This document shows, piece after piece, positions 50,953-58,720 of a DNA stretch of 64,000 bases (its first letter is position 1; each line of letters opens with the position of its first letter). The position numbers and the translations under genes are program-made. This stretch comes from Halosimplex halophilum. GTDB lineage: Archaea; Halobacteriota; Halobacteria; Halobacteriales; Haloarculaceae. Location: the NCBI RefSeq assembly GCF_004698125.1, contig NZ_ML214297.1:372001-436000 (forward strand), in the 5' to 3' direction. A model generated the notes under the pieces. It did no database searches. It was not told where the DNA came from and worked only from the letters and a program-made list of their open reading frames with translations.

Positions 50953-50991
50953 CGACACCTTCTTGGCGCCGTCGGGGATAGCGACGACTGG

Positions 50992-51075
50992 GCGCGGGTA
51001 GCCAAGCCAGGAAACGGCGCAGCGCTTAGGACGCTGTCCCGTAGGGGTCCGCCGGTTCGAATCCGGTCCCGCGCA
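50992..51075 (+). tRNA. tRNA-Leu (TAG)
   Basis: Acceptor GCGCGGG (50992-50998) pairs with CCCGCGC (51068-51074), discriminator A at 51075. The anticodon arm is CAGCG-CTTAGGA-CGCTG with anticodon TAG, followed by the long variable arm of a class II tRNA and the T arm CCGG-TTCGAAT-CCGG. No intron; CCA not encoded. Confidence 0.94.
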
Positions 51076-51170
51076 TTCTGTCGCGAGCCAACGGCGAGCG
51101 ACGAATGCGCAAGCGGATTTGAATCCCGGAAGGAACGCGCAGCGACCGTCGGGAGCGAGCATTTCTTCCT

Positions 51171-51194
51171 CCGGTTCGAATCCGGTCCCGCGCA
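51171..51194 (+). repeat. Duplicate of the tRNA-Leu 3' end
   Basis: Repeats the last 24 bases of the tRNA-Leu gene (51052-51075: ccggttcgaatccggtcccg and four more) exactly, 119 bases downstream. The match continues as ttctgtcg after one inserted base. There is no second acceptor or anticodon arm, so this is not a tRNA. It has the form of an attachment-site duplication left by integration next to a tRNA. Confidence 0.85.
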
Positions 51195-51312
51195 CTTCTG
51201 TCGGCCGCAGCGCCGAGCGATAGCGAGGCGTCCGTCGGCGAAGTGCGAACGGTCCGCGAGGGCGGGACCCGTTCGTTCCGACGCCTGCGAGCGGGCGGAA
51301 GATGTAGGAAAG

Positions 51313-51321
51313 TTATAAATA
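51313..51321 (+). promoter_or_regulatory. TATA box of the AIM24-family gene
   Basis: ttataaata is the best TATA match in the window. It predicts a start at about 51343-51345, which supports leaderless ATG 51347 over GTG 51326. Confidence 0.75.
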
Positions 51322-51346
51322 ACCGGTGAGCGACATCCCGGGTGAG

Positions 51347-52060
51347 ATGCGTTACACGATCGACAAGCGGCCCAGCTACGCGGTGCTGGAAGTGGAACTG
51401 GCGGAGGGTGAGGAGATCGAGACGAAGCCGGGTGCGATGATGACCCAGTCGGCGGGCATCGACAACGAGACGAACATCGGGGGCGACGACGGCGTGATGG
51501 GGATGGCCAAGCGGGCGATCAGCGACGAGCGGGGGCTGATCGAGAACACCTACTACGCGACCGACGACGACTCGACGGTGACGCTGGTGCCCGACCACCC
51601 GGGCGACATCACGGCGATCAACGTCGGCGAGCAGGGGCCGATCCGCTCGCAGTCGGGGTCGCTGCTGGCGTGGGAGCCGCTGGTCGAGCGCTCGACGGAG
51701 CTGAACAACACCTCGAACCTCTTCTCGTCGGGCGAGCTGACGGTGCTGGGCATCTCCGGGCAGGGGATGGCCTTCGTCTCCTCGTACGGGTCGATGTACG
51801 AGGTCGACGTGACGGCGGGCGAGCCGCTGACCGTCGACGAGGACCACCTCGTCGCCTGGACCGAGGGGCTGTCGATGAGCCGCCAGCGCGACGGGTCGAT
51901 CAAGTCGACGATGCTCGGCGGCGAGGGCTACGTGACGGAGTTCACCGGGGAGGGCCACGTCTGGCTCCAGACGCGCAACCCGCTGACGCTGATGGCCGGC
52001 GGGACGGCGCACGAGGACGACGACGACGCGGGCGGCCCGAGCGTCGACGACTTCATCTGA
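51347..52060 (+). CDS. AIM24 / TIGR00266 family protein
   Basis: A 237-residue beta-rich protein. RPSYAVLEVELAEGEEIETKPGAMM opens the tandem double-stranded beta-helix fold, and ITAINVGEQGPIRSQSGSLLAWEP and GEGHVWLQTRNPLTLM are family stretches. AIM24 is a mitochondrial biogenesis factor in yeast; prokaryotic members have no settled role. A short acidic tail ends the protein. The TATA box upstream fixes ATG 51347. No operon partner; the downstream stretch contains tandem repeats. Confidence 0.88.
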   Translation: MRYTIDKRPSYAVLEVELAEGEEIETKPGAMMTQSAGIDNETNIGGDDGVMGMAKRAISDERGLIENTYYATDDDSTVTLVPDHPGDITAINVGEQGPIRSQSGSLLAWEPLVERSTELNNTSNLFSSGELTVLGISGQGMAFVSSYGSMYEVDVTAGEPLTVDEDHLVAWTEGLSMSRQRDGSIKSTMLGGEGYVTEFTGEGHVWLQTRNPLTLMAGGTAHEDDDDAGGPSVDDFI

Positions 52061-52101
52061 TCGGCCCGGTCGCTGGTCCGCGAGGCTCCGGGACCGGCGG
52101 C

Positions 52102-52190
52102 GTTCCGGGTCGGAGTTCGCTGGACCGGCATCGTTCCGGGGCGGAGTTCGCTGGACCGGCATCGTTCCGGGGCGGGTTCCGCGAGCCTGG
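52102..52190. repeat. 31-bp tandem repeat, two full units and a partial third
   Basis: Units at 52102-52132 and 52133-52163 differ at one base; each begins gttccggg and contains ggagttcgctggaccggcat. A third unit starts at 52164 and decays. It lies in the gap 52061-52247 between the AIM24 gene and the CobT-like gene. No coding or terminator role is evident. Confidence 0.85.
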
Positions 52191-52247
52191 CCCTCCCCCG
52201 GAGAGCGGTGACGACGGAGTTAACCCGTCGCCGTCGAACCCGTCGGT

Positions 52248-52310
52248 ATGACCGAACGCAGTAAGCCGTGGGGGGCGCGTTCCGAGAGGAGGCCCGGACC
52301 GTGCGCGTAG
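52248..52310 (+). CDS. Micro-ORF (20 aa) overlapping the CobT-like start
   Basis: ATG 52248 encodes [20 protein letters not shown]; its TAG ends 10 bases inside the next gene, whose GTG is at 52301. A TATA-like gagttaacc (52218-52226) places the transcript start at this ATG, so it may be the leaderless entry point for the CobT-like gene. Confidence 0.35.
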   Translation: MTERSKPWGARSERRPGPCA

Positions 52311-53305
52311 TGCTGGCCGTCGGGACGACGCGGACCGCGGCGATCGACGGGATCAGCGCCGCGGGCGCCGACCCGGACGTGATGGTGCACACGCCGAGCG
52401 CAGACGCGGAGATCGTCTGTTACGGCGAGCCGATCCGGGCGCCGGTCGTGCCCGTGAGCCCGACGGGGACGCCGACGCCGGCGCTGGTGACCCGGGCCGT
52501 GCGCGATCTGGTGGGGTTCGACGTGACCGTCGTCGACGCCGGGCTGGCGGAGCCGACCGGCGCGCCGACGGTGACCGTGGGCGCGCGGCCCGGCGGGGAC
52601 GTTCGCGACGAGGACCCGGTGGCGACGGCCCACGGCGCCTTCGAGGCAGCGCGGCAGTTCGGCCGGGCGCTGCCCGACGACGCCGTCTACCTGGGGGAGT
52701 CGATCCCCGGCGGGACGACGACGGCGCTGGGCGTCCAGGCGGCGCTGGGCGAGCGCGACGGCGAGGGGGCGGGCGTCTCCTCGTCGCTCCCGGAGAACCC
52801 GGTCGAGCGCAAGCGCGAGGTCGTCGCGGAGGGGTTGACCGCGAGCGGCCTCGACGAGGGCGATGCGGCGGGGGATCCGAAGGCGGCGATCCGCCGGATG
52901 GGCGACCCCGTCCTCGCCGTGGCCGCGGGGACCGCGCTGGGCTGTCTGGAGACCGATACCGCCGTGACGCTGGCCGGCGGGACGCAGCTCGCGACCGTGG
53001 CGGCGCTGTTGCGCCACGCGGGGGTCGACCAGCCCCTCGAACTGGCGACGACGGCGTTCGTGGCCGAGGACCCGTCGGTCGACCTCGACGGACTGGCCGA
53101 GGCGCTCGACCTGTCGGTGACGGTCACCGACCCCGGGTTCGACGAGGGCGACCACCCGGCGTTCGACGGCTACGTCGCCGGCGAGGCCAAGGAGGGCGTC
53201 GCGATGGGGGGCGCCCTCGCGCTCGCCCGCGCGACCGGCGTCCCGATGACCGACGTTCGCGAGCGGGTGCTGGCGCGCTACCGGGCGCTCCCGGACCTAT
53301 CATAG
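52301..53305 (+). CDS. Nicotinate mononucleotide:dimethylbenzimidazole phosphoribosyltransferase-like (archaeal CobT)
   Basis: A 334-residue protein of the archaeal CobT-like group (TIGR00303/UPF0284). Family stretches: [69 protein letters not shown], and [18 protein letters not shown]. It probably activates the lower base or acts in cobalamin nucleotide-loop assembly; the exact base is not visible. GTG 52301 ([12 protein letters not shown]) is chosen; in-frame 52268 would add an unrelated leader. No other cobalamin gene is nearby. Confidence 0.85.
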   Translation: MRVVLAVGTTRTAAIDGISAAGADPDVMVHTPSADAEIVCYGEPIRAPVVPVSPTGTPTPALVTRAVRDLVGFDVTVVDAGLAEPTGAPTVTVGARPGGDVRDEDPVATAHGAFEAARQFGRALPDDAVYLGESIPGGTTTALGVQAALGERDGEGAGVSSSLPENPVERKREVVAEGLTASGLDEGDAAGDPKAAIRRMGDPVLAVAAGTALGCLETDTAVTLAGGTQLATVAALLRHAGVDQPLELATTAFVAEDPSVDLDGLAEALDLSVTVTDPGFDEGDHPAFDGYVAGEAKEGVAMGGALALARATGVPMTDVRERVLARYRALPDLS

Positions 53306-53430
53306 TGCCGTCGTTTCGAGGGATACGCGGCGGCCGACGGAGCCGCAGTTCGGCCGTCACGCAAGACGAGCGCGCGACGCGAGTCAGACGTGCCGAAACG
53401 CTTTTTCCTGTCGGATGAGTTGATACGACA

Positions 53431-54234
53431 ATGACCGGGCTGGACGAGTTTCTACAGGAGCTGGTGGCCGACGCGGACGCGGTCTGTCTGTTCTCGCCGG
53501 GGAAGTCCCACTACGAGGCGCTGGCGGACGGCGACGTGGTCGTCATCGGACCGAACAACGACCTGGACGCCGACGCGTTCGTGGAGTTGCCGCTGGAGTT
53601 CGAGGACCTGCGCGACCGGATCCGCTTCGGCGTCGAGGGGGCCGTCGACCAGGGTCACGTCGACGAGGACGCCGACCTGGTCTGTCTCGCGAAGGTGTTC
53701 GGCGAGGACGCCGACACCGTCGCGCGGGTCCGCGCCGACGAGTTCGACAAGTCCGGCGTCTACGACCTGTTCGCCAACTCCCGGGCCGAGCCGTCGGTCG
53801 TCCGGGACGTGCTGGAGGTGGCGGTCGAACTCGGCAAGAAGGGCCAGAAGGGCAAGCCCGTCGGCGCGCTGTTCGTCGTCGGCGACGCCGGGAAGGTGAT
53901 GAACAAGTCCCGACCCCTCTCGTACAACCCCTTCGAGAAGTCCCACGTCCACGTCGGCGACCCCATCGTGAACGTGATGCTCAAGGAGTTCTCGCGGCTC
54001 GACGGCGCGTTCGTCATCTCCGACTCCGGGAAGATCGTCTCGGCGTACCGCTACCTCGAACCCTCCGCCGAGGGCGTCGACATCCCGAAGGGACTGGGCG
54101 CCCGGCACATGGCCGCCGGCGCGATCACGCGGGACACCAACGCCATCGCGATCGTCCTCTCGGAGAGCGACGGGCTGGTCCGGGCGTTCAAGGCGGGCGA
54201 ACTCATCCTGGAGCTGGATCCGGAGGCCTACTGA
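53431..54234 (+). CDS. dacZ: Diadenylate cyclase DacZ
   Basis: A 267-residue protein. The C-terminal half is a DisA_N/DAC domain with the DGA motif in RLDGAFVISDSGKI and a second active-site motif as GARHMAAGAIT, where the usual RHR reads RHM. It makes cyclic di-AMP from two ATP, a signal that governs osmotic and potassium balance; Haloferax DacZ is essential. The start follows a T-rich element (ctttttcct, 53400-53408). It overlaps the next gene, an MscS-like channel, by one base (TGATG), which fits joint control of osmotic response. Confidence 0.92.
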   Translation: MTGLDEFLQELVADADAVCLFSPGKSHYEALADGDVVVIGPNNDLDADAFVELPLEFEDLRDRIRFGVEGAVDQGHVDEDADLVCLAKVFGEDADTVARVRADEFDKSGVYDLFANSRAEPSVVRDVLEVAVELGKKGQKGKPVGALFVVGDAGKVMNKSRPLSYNPFEKSHVHVGDPIVNVMLKEFSRLDGAFVISDSGKIVSAYRYLEPSAEGVDIPKGLGARHMAAGAITRDTNAIAIVLSESDGLVRAFKAGELILELDPEAY

Positions 54235-55022
54235 TGCAGATCGAGTGGCCCGAGGTCATCCGGTCGGTATTCTCCGAGCGGGGCGCCTTCGCCGCATCGA
54301 TCGCGGTGCTGTTCCTGGGCGTCGTCGGCAGCTACCTCGTCTGGCGGTGGACCCGGCGGTTCCTGCGGGGCGCCGGCGTCTCCGAGACGGTCGAGGGGAC
54401 GCCCTTCGAGCGCACCGCCAGGAGCTTCGGCACGTCGACGGTCGGCATCGTCTCGACCATCGCGGCGATCTTCGTCTACGTCCTCGCGATCGTCCTCGCC
54501 GTCAACATCGCCCAGCTGGGCAACCCCGACCTGTTCTGGACGCGGCTGGTCGGGTTCCTCCCGAGCCTGTTCGTTGCCGCGTTCGCGCTGATCATCGGCC
54601 TCATCGTCGGCGACAAGGCCAAGCTCCACGTCAGCGAGCGCCTCCGGAGCGTCAAGCTCCCCGAGGTCAACGTCATCCCGGAGCTCGTCAAGTACAGTAT
54701 CTTCTACGTCGCGATCCTCATCGCGCTGGGCCAGCTCGGCGTCGAGACGACCGCGCTGGTCGTCCTGCTGGGCGTCTACGCGTTCGCCATCGTCGTCGTC
54801 GCCCTCGTCGCCTTCTGGGACCTGCTCCGGTCGGGCGCCGCGGGCACGTACCTCCTGCTGCGCGAACCGTACAGCATCGGCGACCGCGTCCGCATCGACG
54901 ACAGCGAGGGGATCGTCCAGGAGGTCGACATGTTCACCACCCGTATCGAGAGCGACGGCGAGGAGTACATCGTCCCCAACCAGAAGGTCTTCTCCAGCGG
55001 CATCGTGCGCGTCCGCGAGTGA
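54234..55022 (+). CDS. Small-conductance mechanosensitive channel-like protein
   Basis: A 262-residue membrane protein with about five helices and a short MscS-like beta domain at the end (LLLREPYSIGDRVRIDDSEGIVQEVDMFTTRIESDGEEYIVPNQKVFSSGIVRV). That YSIGDRV...GxVxxVxxxTTxI...VPN pattern is diagnostic of the MscS fold. It lacks the large C-terminal cage of full MscS. It would open on membrane tension to release solutes. Its gene is fused in translation to dacZ, suggesting c-di-AMP-linked osmoregulation. Confidence 0.9.
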   Translation: MQIEWPEVIRSVFSERGAFAASIAVLFLGVVGSYLVWRWTRRFLRGAGVSETVEGTPFERTARSFGTSTVGIVSTIAAIFVYVLAIVLAVNIAQLGNPDLFWTRLVGFLPSLFVAAFALIIGLIVGDKAKLHVSERLRSVKLPEVNVIPELVKYSIFYVAILIALGQLGVETTALVVLLGVYAFAIVVVALVAFWDLLRSGAAGTYLLLREPYSIGDRVRIDDSEGIVQEVDMFTTRIESDGEEYIVPNQKVFSSGIVRVRE

Positions 55023-55073
55023 GCGAGGGGACCTGACACTGCGGCGGGCGGCCCGCGGCCCGTCCCCGGCGCC

Positions 55074-55715
55074 TCACTCCTCGTCCTGCACGGTCGCCGG
55101 GACGCCGGCGACGGTCGCGCCCGGCGGCACGTCCTCGGCGACCAGCGAGTTGGCCGCGACCTGCGCGCCCGCGCCGATCTCGACGCCCGGGAGCACGACC
55201 GCGCCGGCGCCGACCATCGCGCGCTCGCCGATCACCACCTCCCCGGTCCGGTACTCGTCCTGGAGGAACTCGTGGCAGAGGACCGTCGCGTCGTACCCGA
55301 CGATGGCGTGGTCCTCGACGGTGATGAGGTCCGGCCAGAACACGTCGGGCGTCGACTCCAGCCCCCACGCGACGCCGGTCCCGACCGTGACGCCGATGCG
55401 GCGCAACAGCCAGTTCTTCAGGCGCATGCTCGGGCAGACCCGACAGGCCAGAATGACGACGTAGTTGACCATCACCCGCAGCGGGTGGCGGGCGTCGGTC
55501 CAGTGGAAGATGGAGTTGTACGGCCCGGCGGTCGGGTGGCGGCTCACCCGGTCGTACCGCGGGTTCGGGGCGTCGGCCGCCGTCCGCGACGCGCGGCCGC
55601 CGGGGGCGCCGTCGCCGCTGTCCGGCCCCGCGTCGCCAGCGTCCGCTCGCGTCTCGTCGCTCACGACCGACCGTTCGGACGCCGGCGTCTTGAATCTCGT
55701 CACATCCGTCGGCAC
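55074..55715 (-). CDS. Hexapeptide-repeat acyltransferase
   Basis: A 213-residue protein. Residues 1-50 are hydrophilic and low in complexity; the rest is a left-handed beta-helix of the LbetaH class, with imperfect hexapeptides (VTVGTGVAWG, VGYDATVLCHEFL, VVIGERAMVGAGAVVLPGVEIGAGAQVAANSLVAEDVPPGATVAGVPA). A histidine in LCHEF is a candidate catalytic residue. It probably O- or N-acetylates a sugar or similar small substrate. It is convergent with the channel gene. Confidence 0.85.
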   Translation of the reverse strand: MPTDVTRFKTPASERSVVSDETRADAGDAGPDSGDGAPGGRASRTAADAPNPRYDRVSRHPTAGPYNSIFHWTDARHPLRVMVNYVVILACRVCPSMRLKNWLLRRIGVTVGTGVAWGLESTPDVFWPDLITVEDHAIVGYDATVLCHEFLQDEYRTGEVVIGERAMVGAGAVVLPGVEIGAGAQVAANSLVAEDVPPGATVAGVPATVQDEE

Positions 55716-55744
55716 TGCCGCGAAAAAAGAGTGCGTCGCGCGAG

Positions 55745-57154
55745 TCAGGCGTCCGCTTCGGTCGCCGTGGCAGTGGCGGTGCCTGCGCCGGTGTCGGTCG
55801 GCGTCTCGGTGCCTGCGGTGTCGGTCGGCGTCTCGGTTCCGTCGTCGGTCGGCGTCTCAGTCGCCGTCCCGTCGGTCGGGGTTTCGGTAGCCGTCCCGTC
55901 CTCCGTCGGCGTTTCCGTGCCGTCGTCGGTCGGCGTTTCCGTGCCGTCGGTCGGCGTCTCGGTCTCGTCGGTGTCGGTCGCGGTCTCCGTGCCGATACCG
56001 TCCGTCTCGGTCGCGGTCTCGGTGCCGGGCATGTCGGTCGCGGTCCCGTCGTCGGTGGCCATCTCCGGGAGCGAGACGGTCATCGTCGCGTCTTCGACCG
56101 GGATGGCGGTGAACGAGGCGCCGGCGGGCGACTCGTCGGGGTTCGCGTAGCCGGCCGCGAACACGGAGTAGGCGGTGCCGCCCTCGACCGAGAGCTCGAC
56201 GGTGGCGAGCACGTCGCCGGTCTCGTTCGAGCGAACCTCGACCGTGTAGTTACCGGCCGGGACGTTCGTGTAGTCCGTCGCGTTCTGGAACGTGAGGTTC
56301 TGCGCGAGGTAGGTCTCGTTCTCCTCCTGCTGGGCCGGCATCAGGTTGTCGACGCCGACGGTGTCGGTGGGCGTCTCGGTCGCTCCGGCCTCCGTCGCGG
56401 TCGCACCTGCCTCGGTGGGCGTCGCGGTCGGCGACCCCTGGGCGGTGCCCGTCTCGGTGGCCGTGCCGTCGGTCGGCGTCTCCGTCCCGTCGTCGGTCGG
56501 GGTTTCGGTAGCCGTCCCGTCCTCCGTCGGCGTTTCCGTTCCGTCTTCGGTCGGCGTCTCGGTACCGGTTTCGGTCTCGGTTTCCGTCTCCGTCTCCGTC
56601 TCGGTCTCCTCGGTCTCGGTCTCGGTCTCCTCGGTCGGCCCCTCGGTCACGACCACGTCGACCGCGGGCGCGTCGGGCGAGAGGTGGACGAGGCTGACGG
56701 CGGCGGTGTCGTTGTCCGGTTCCCAGGCGTCGTCCTCGAAGAGGACCGGCTGGAAGTCGGTCTCGGACCCGGTCGAGAACTCGCCGCTGGCGGCGAGCGT
56801 CCCGACCGTCCGCGGTTCGAGCGTCAGGTTGCCCTCGAAGAGGACGTTGTCCGGCTGGTCCGCGACCGCGATGGTCGCGTTGTAGGTGCCGCTCTCCAGG
56901 GCCAGGTACCCCGTCACGTCACCGAACTCGGCCCCCTCGACGACGGTCTCGTTGTCGATCGTCACGTCCACCGCCGGCGCGTCCGGGGAGAAATGTCCGA
57001 CCCGCAGGTACGACGTGTCCTGCGTCTGTGTGGTGGTCTCCTCGTCCTCCTGCGCCGCGAACGAGGACGCCGCTCCGCCCGCCGCGAGCGCGCTCACGAC
57101 GAGTGTCAGAGCGACGACTCCGACTATCGCTTTCGTGTACCTATCGTAAGTCAT
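55745..57154 (-). CDS. Secreted DUF4397 surface protein with Thr/Glu/Pro repeat expansions
   Basis: A 469-residue exported protein. A signal peptide (KAIVGVVALTLVVSALAAGG) precedes a complete DUF4397 domain (residues 48-125: LRVGHFSPDAPAVDVTIDNE). A second domain starts SLVHLSPDAPAVDVVV at 154-169, is interrupted by about 100 residues of TET/TPTDDG-type repeat (170-265), and resumes NETYLAQNLTFQNATDYTNVPAGNYTVEV at 279. A second repeat tract forms the C-terminus (366-469). There is no PGF-CTERM anchor. Repeat tracts of this kind are often O-glycosylated linkers. DUF4397 function is unknown. ATG 57154 gives the signal peptide; 57328 would bury it. Confidence 0.85.
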   Translation of the reverse strand: MTYDRYTKAIVGVVALTLVVSALAAGGAASSFAAQEDEETTTQTQDTSYLRVGHFSPDAPAVDVTIDNETVVEGAEFGDVTGYLALESGTYNATIAVADQPDNVLFEGNLTLEPRTVGTLAASGEFSTGSETDFQPVLFEDDAWEPDNDTAAVSLVHLSPDAPAVDVVVTEGPTEETETETEETETETETETETETGTETPTEDGTETPTEDGTATETPTDDGTETPTDGTATETGTAQGSPTATPTEAGATATEAGATETPTDTVGVDNLMPAQQEENETYLAQNLTFQNATDYTNVPAGNYTVEVRSNETGDVLATVELSVEGGTAYSVFAAGYANPDESPAGASFTAIPVEDATMTVSLPEMATDDGTATDMPGTETATETDGIGTETATDTDETETPTDGTETPTDDGTETPTEDGTATETPTDGTATETPTDDGTETPTDTAGTETPTDTGAGTATATATEADA

Positions 57155-57448
57155 GCGACTGAGGGCAAGGCCGAGATACACTTTGTTATCCTCCGCCCAC
57201 GAGCCGCCCCCGAGCCGTAAGCCCGGCCAATCGCTGCGTCGCCGCCGATAGCCACGTCTTTCAGAGTATCGCACGCCCGGCTTCCCGCCCGTCCGCGGTT
57301 CCGGCCCGGCTCCCGCCGTTGGACTCACCTACCGGCCGGATAACGCGCCCTTACTCGCAGCACTCTCCGGCGCCCCGTCCGAGTCGGCTCGGGACGACCG
57401 GGCCGTCTGTCCGTCGGACGGCTACGAACGGCCCCGATCCAGTTCCGG

Positions 57449-58546
57449 TCAGAAGTCGTCGATCCGGAGCTGGTCCCGGTGGAGGCCGCCGTCCTCGTCG
57501 GCGCCGAGCAGGCGTGGCAGCGCCGTGTTGGCGAACGTCAGCCCGACGACGAGGAGGATGGGCGCGAAGAAGAACCCGTAGAACCCGAGCACGACCGGAC
57601 CCAGCGTGTAGGCGAGCATCAACAGCCCGACGTGCGTCGTCTCGCCGCTGAGTATCGGGCGGAGGACCAGGTCCGGGATCGTGTCGACGACGACGACCGC
57701 CAGCAGGAGCAGCCCGACGATGTACACCACCAGCGAGGAGTCGGACGCGAGCGCGACCGGGACGGCGGTCACGCCGGTGAGCGGGACGTAGACGATCTTC
57801 ATGCCGACGACGGGGATCAGGCTCGCGACGCCGGTGAGCGCGCCGGCGAGCGTGGGGTAGGGAACCCGTACCGTCACCGGCGCGGCGGCGTTGTACCCCT
57901 GGAACACCGCGATCGCGATGAACGACGTGACGATGACGTTCAGGAGGTTCCCGAACAGGACCGCCTCCAGTTCCCTGTCGACCGCTTCGAGGTACTCGCG
58001 GACGATTGCGTCGTCGTCGAACCGCAGCAGCCACCGGCGGATGCGCGCCCCGTCGACGAGGAGGTAGTAGGTGACGACGACGACGATGAAGAGGTTGAGG
58101 AAGAAATCGGAGATGAGCCCCGTCAGAAACGGCGCGTTCGCGCGGAGGAACTCGATGAACACGTCCAGCTGTCCGTTCTGGTAGGCCCGGTAGACGCCCT
58201 GGGCGGTGAACTCGGGGATGGTCTCGACGCCGCCGAACCAGCCGAGGTTCTCCGAGAGGATGTCCACGACCGCGTAGTCGTTGAGGAACTGCCGCGCCTC
58301 GACGACGAGGATCACGAACGTATAGCTGATGAGGAGGAAGAGGGGGACGACCAGCGACGCCAGGGTGAGGGCCGCACGGGCCCGCGCCGTCAGCCGCGCC
58401 CGGCGGAGCCCCTTGTGGAACCGCCGGGTGGAGTAGTAGAGGAACACCGAGACGGTGAACGCCTCGATGAACTGGTACACGAGATATCCGATGACCGCGA
58501 CCACCGCCGCTCCGAACAGCGCCACCACGACCCGCCTCTCGTCCAT
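57449..58546 (-). CDS. AI-2E family transporter
   Basis: A 365-residue membrane protein with about eight helices. It starts with two helices around VVALFGAAVVAVIGYLVYQF and a long central region. GALTGVASLIPVVGMKIVYVPLT and LVLRPILSGETTHVGLLMLAYTLGPVVLGFYGFFFAPILLVVGLTF are family signatures. Members were first linked to autoinducer-2 export and later include Na+/H+ antiporters; the substrate here is unknown. A 294-base stretch upstream of its 3' end (57155-57448) holds only the promoter of the DUF4397 gene. Confidence 0.9.
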   Translation of the reverse strand: MDERRVVVALFGAAVVAVIGYLVYQFIEAFTVSVFLYYSTRRFHKGLRRARLTARARAALTLASLVVPLFLLISYTFVILVVEARQFLNDYAVVDILSENLGWFGGVETIPEFTAQGVYRAYQNGQLDVFIEFLRANAPFLTGLISDFFLNLFIVVVVTYYLLVDGARIRRWLLRFDDDAIVREYLEAVDRELEAVLFGNLLNVIVTSFIAIAVFQGYNAAAPVTVRVPYPTLAGALTGVASLIPVVGMKIVYVPLTGVTAVPVALASDSSLVVYIVGLLLLAVVVVDTIPDLVLRPILSGETTHVGLLMLAYTLGPVVLGFYGFFFAPILLVVGLTFANTALPRLLGADEDGGLHRDQLRIDDF

Positions 58547-58624
58547 ACCAGAACCGCTCGTGTTCGCGTGATAATTATCTTACCGGTCGCGTCCCAACTA
58601 CTTGCGGTCTGGCGGCCACGTGAC

Positions 58625-58695
58625 TGCGCCGGCCGGGATTTGAACCCGGGCCATGAGCTTGGAAGGCTCAGGTCCTACCACTAGACCACCGGCGC
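58625..58695 (-). tRNA. tRNA-Gly (TCC)
   Basis: On the minus strand the acceptor is GCGCCGG pairing with CCGGCGC, discriminator A. The anticodon arm is TGAGC-CTTCCAA-GCTCA with anticodon TCC, and the T arm is CCGGG-TTCAAAT-CCCGG. 71 bases, no intron, CCA not encoded. Confidence 0.95.
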
Positions 58696-58720
58696 ACATA
58701 CCCACGTTCCCGACCGCGAA

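Noticed and set aside
51026..52162. Antisense frame containing ARDRIRTGG-like stretches
   Set aside because: This is a well-known false protein arising from the reverse of a tRNA gene and its duplicate. It runs opposite tRNA-Leu and the AIM24 gene.
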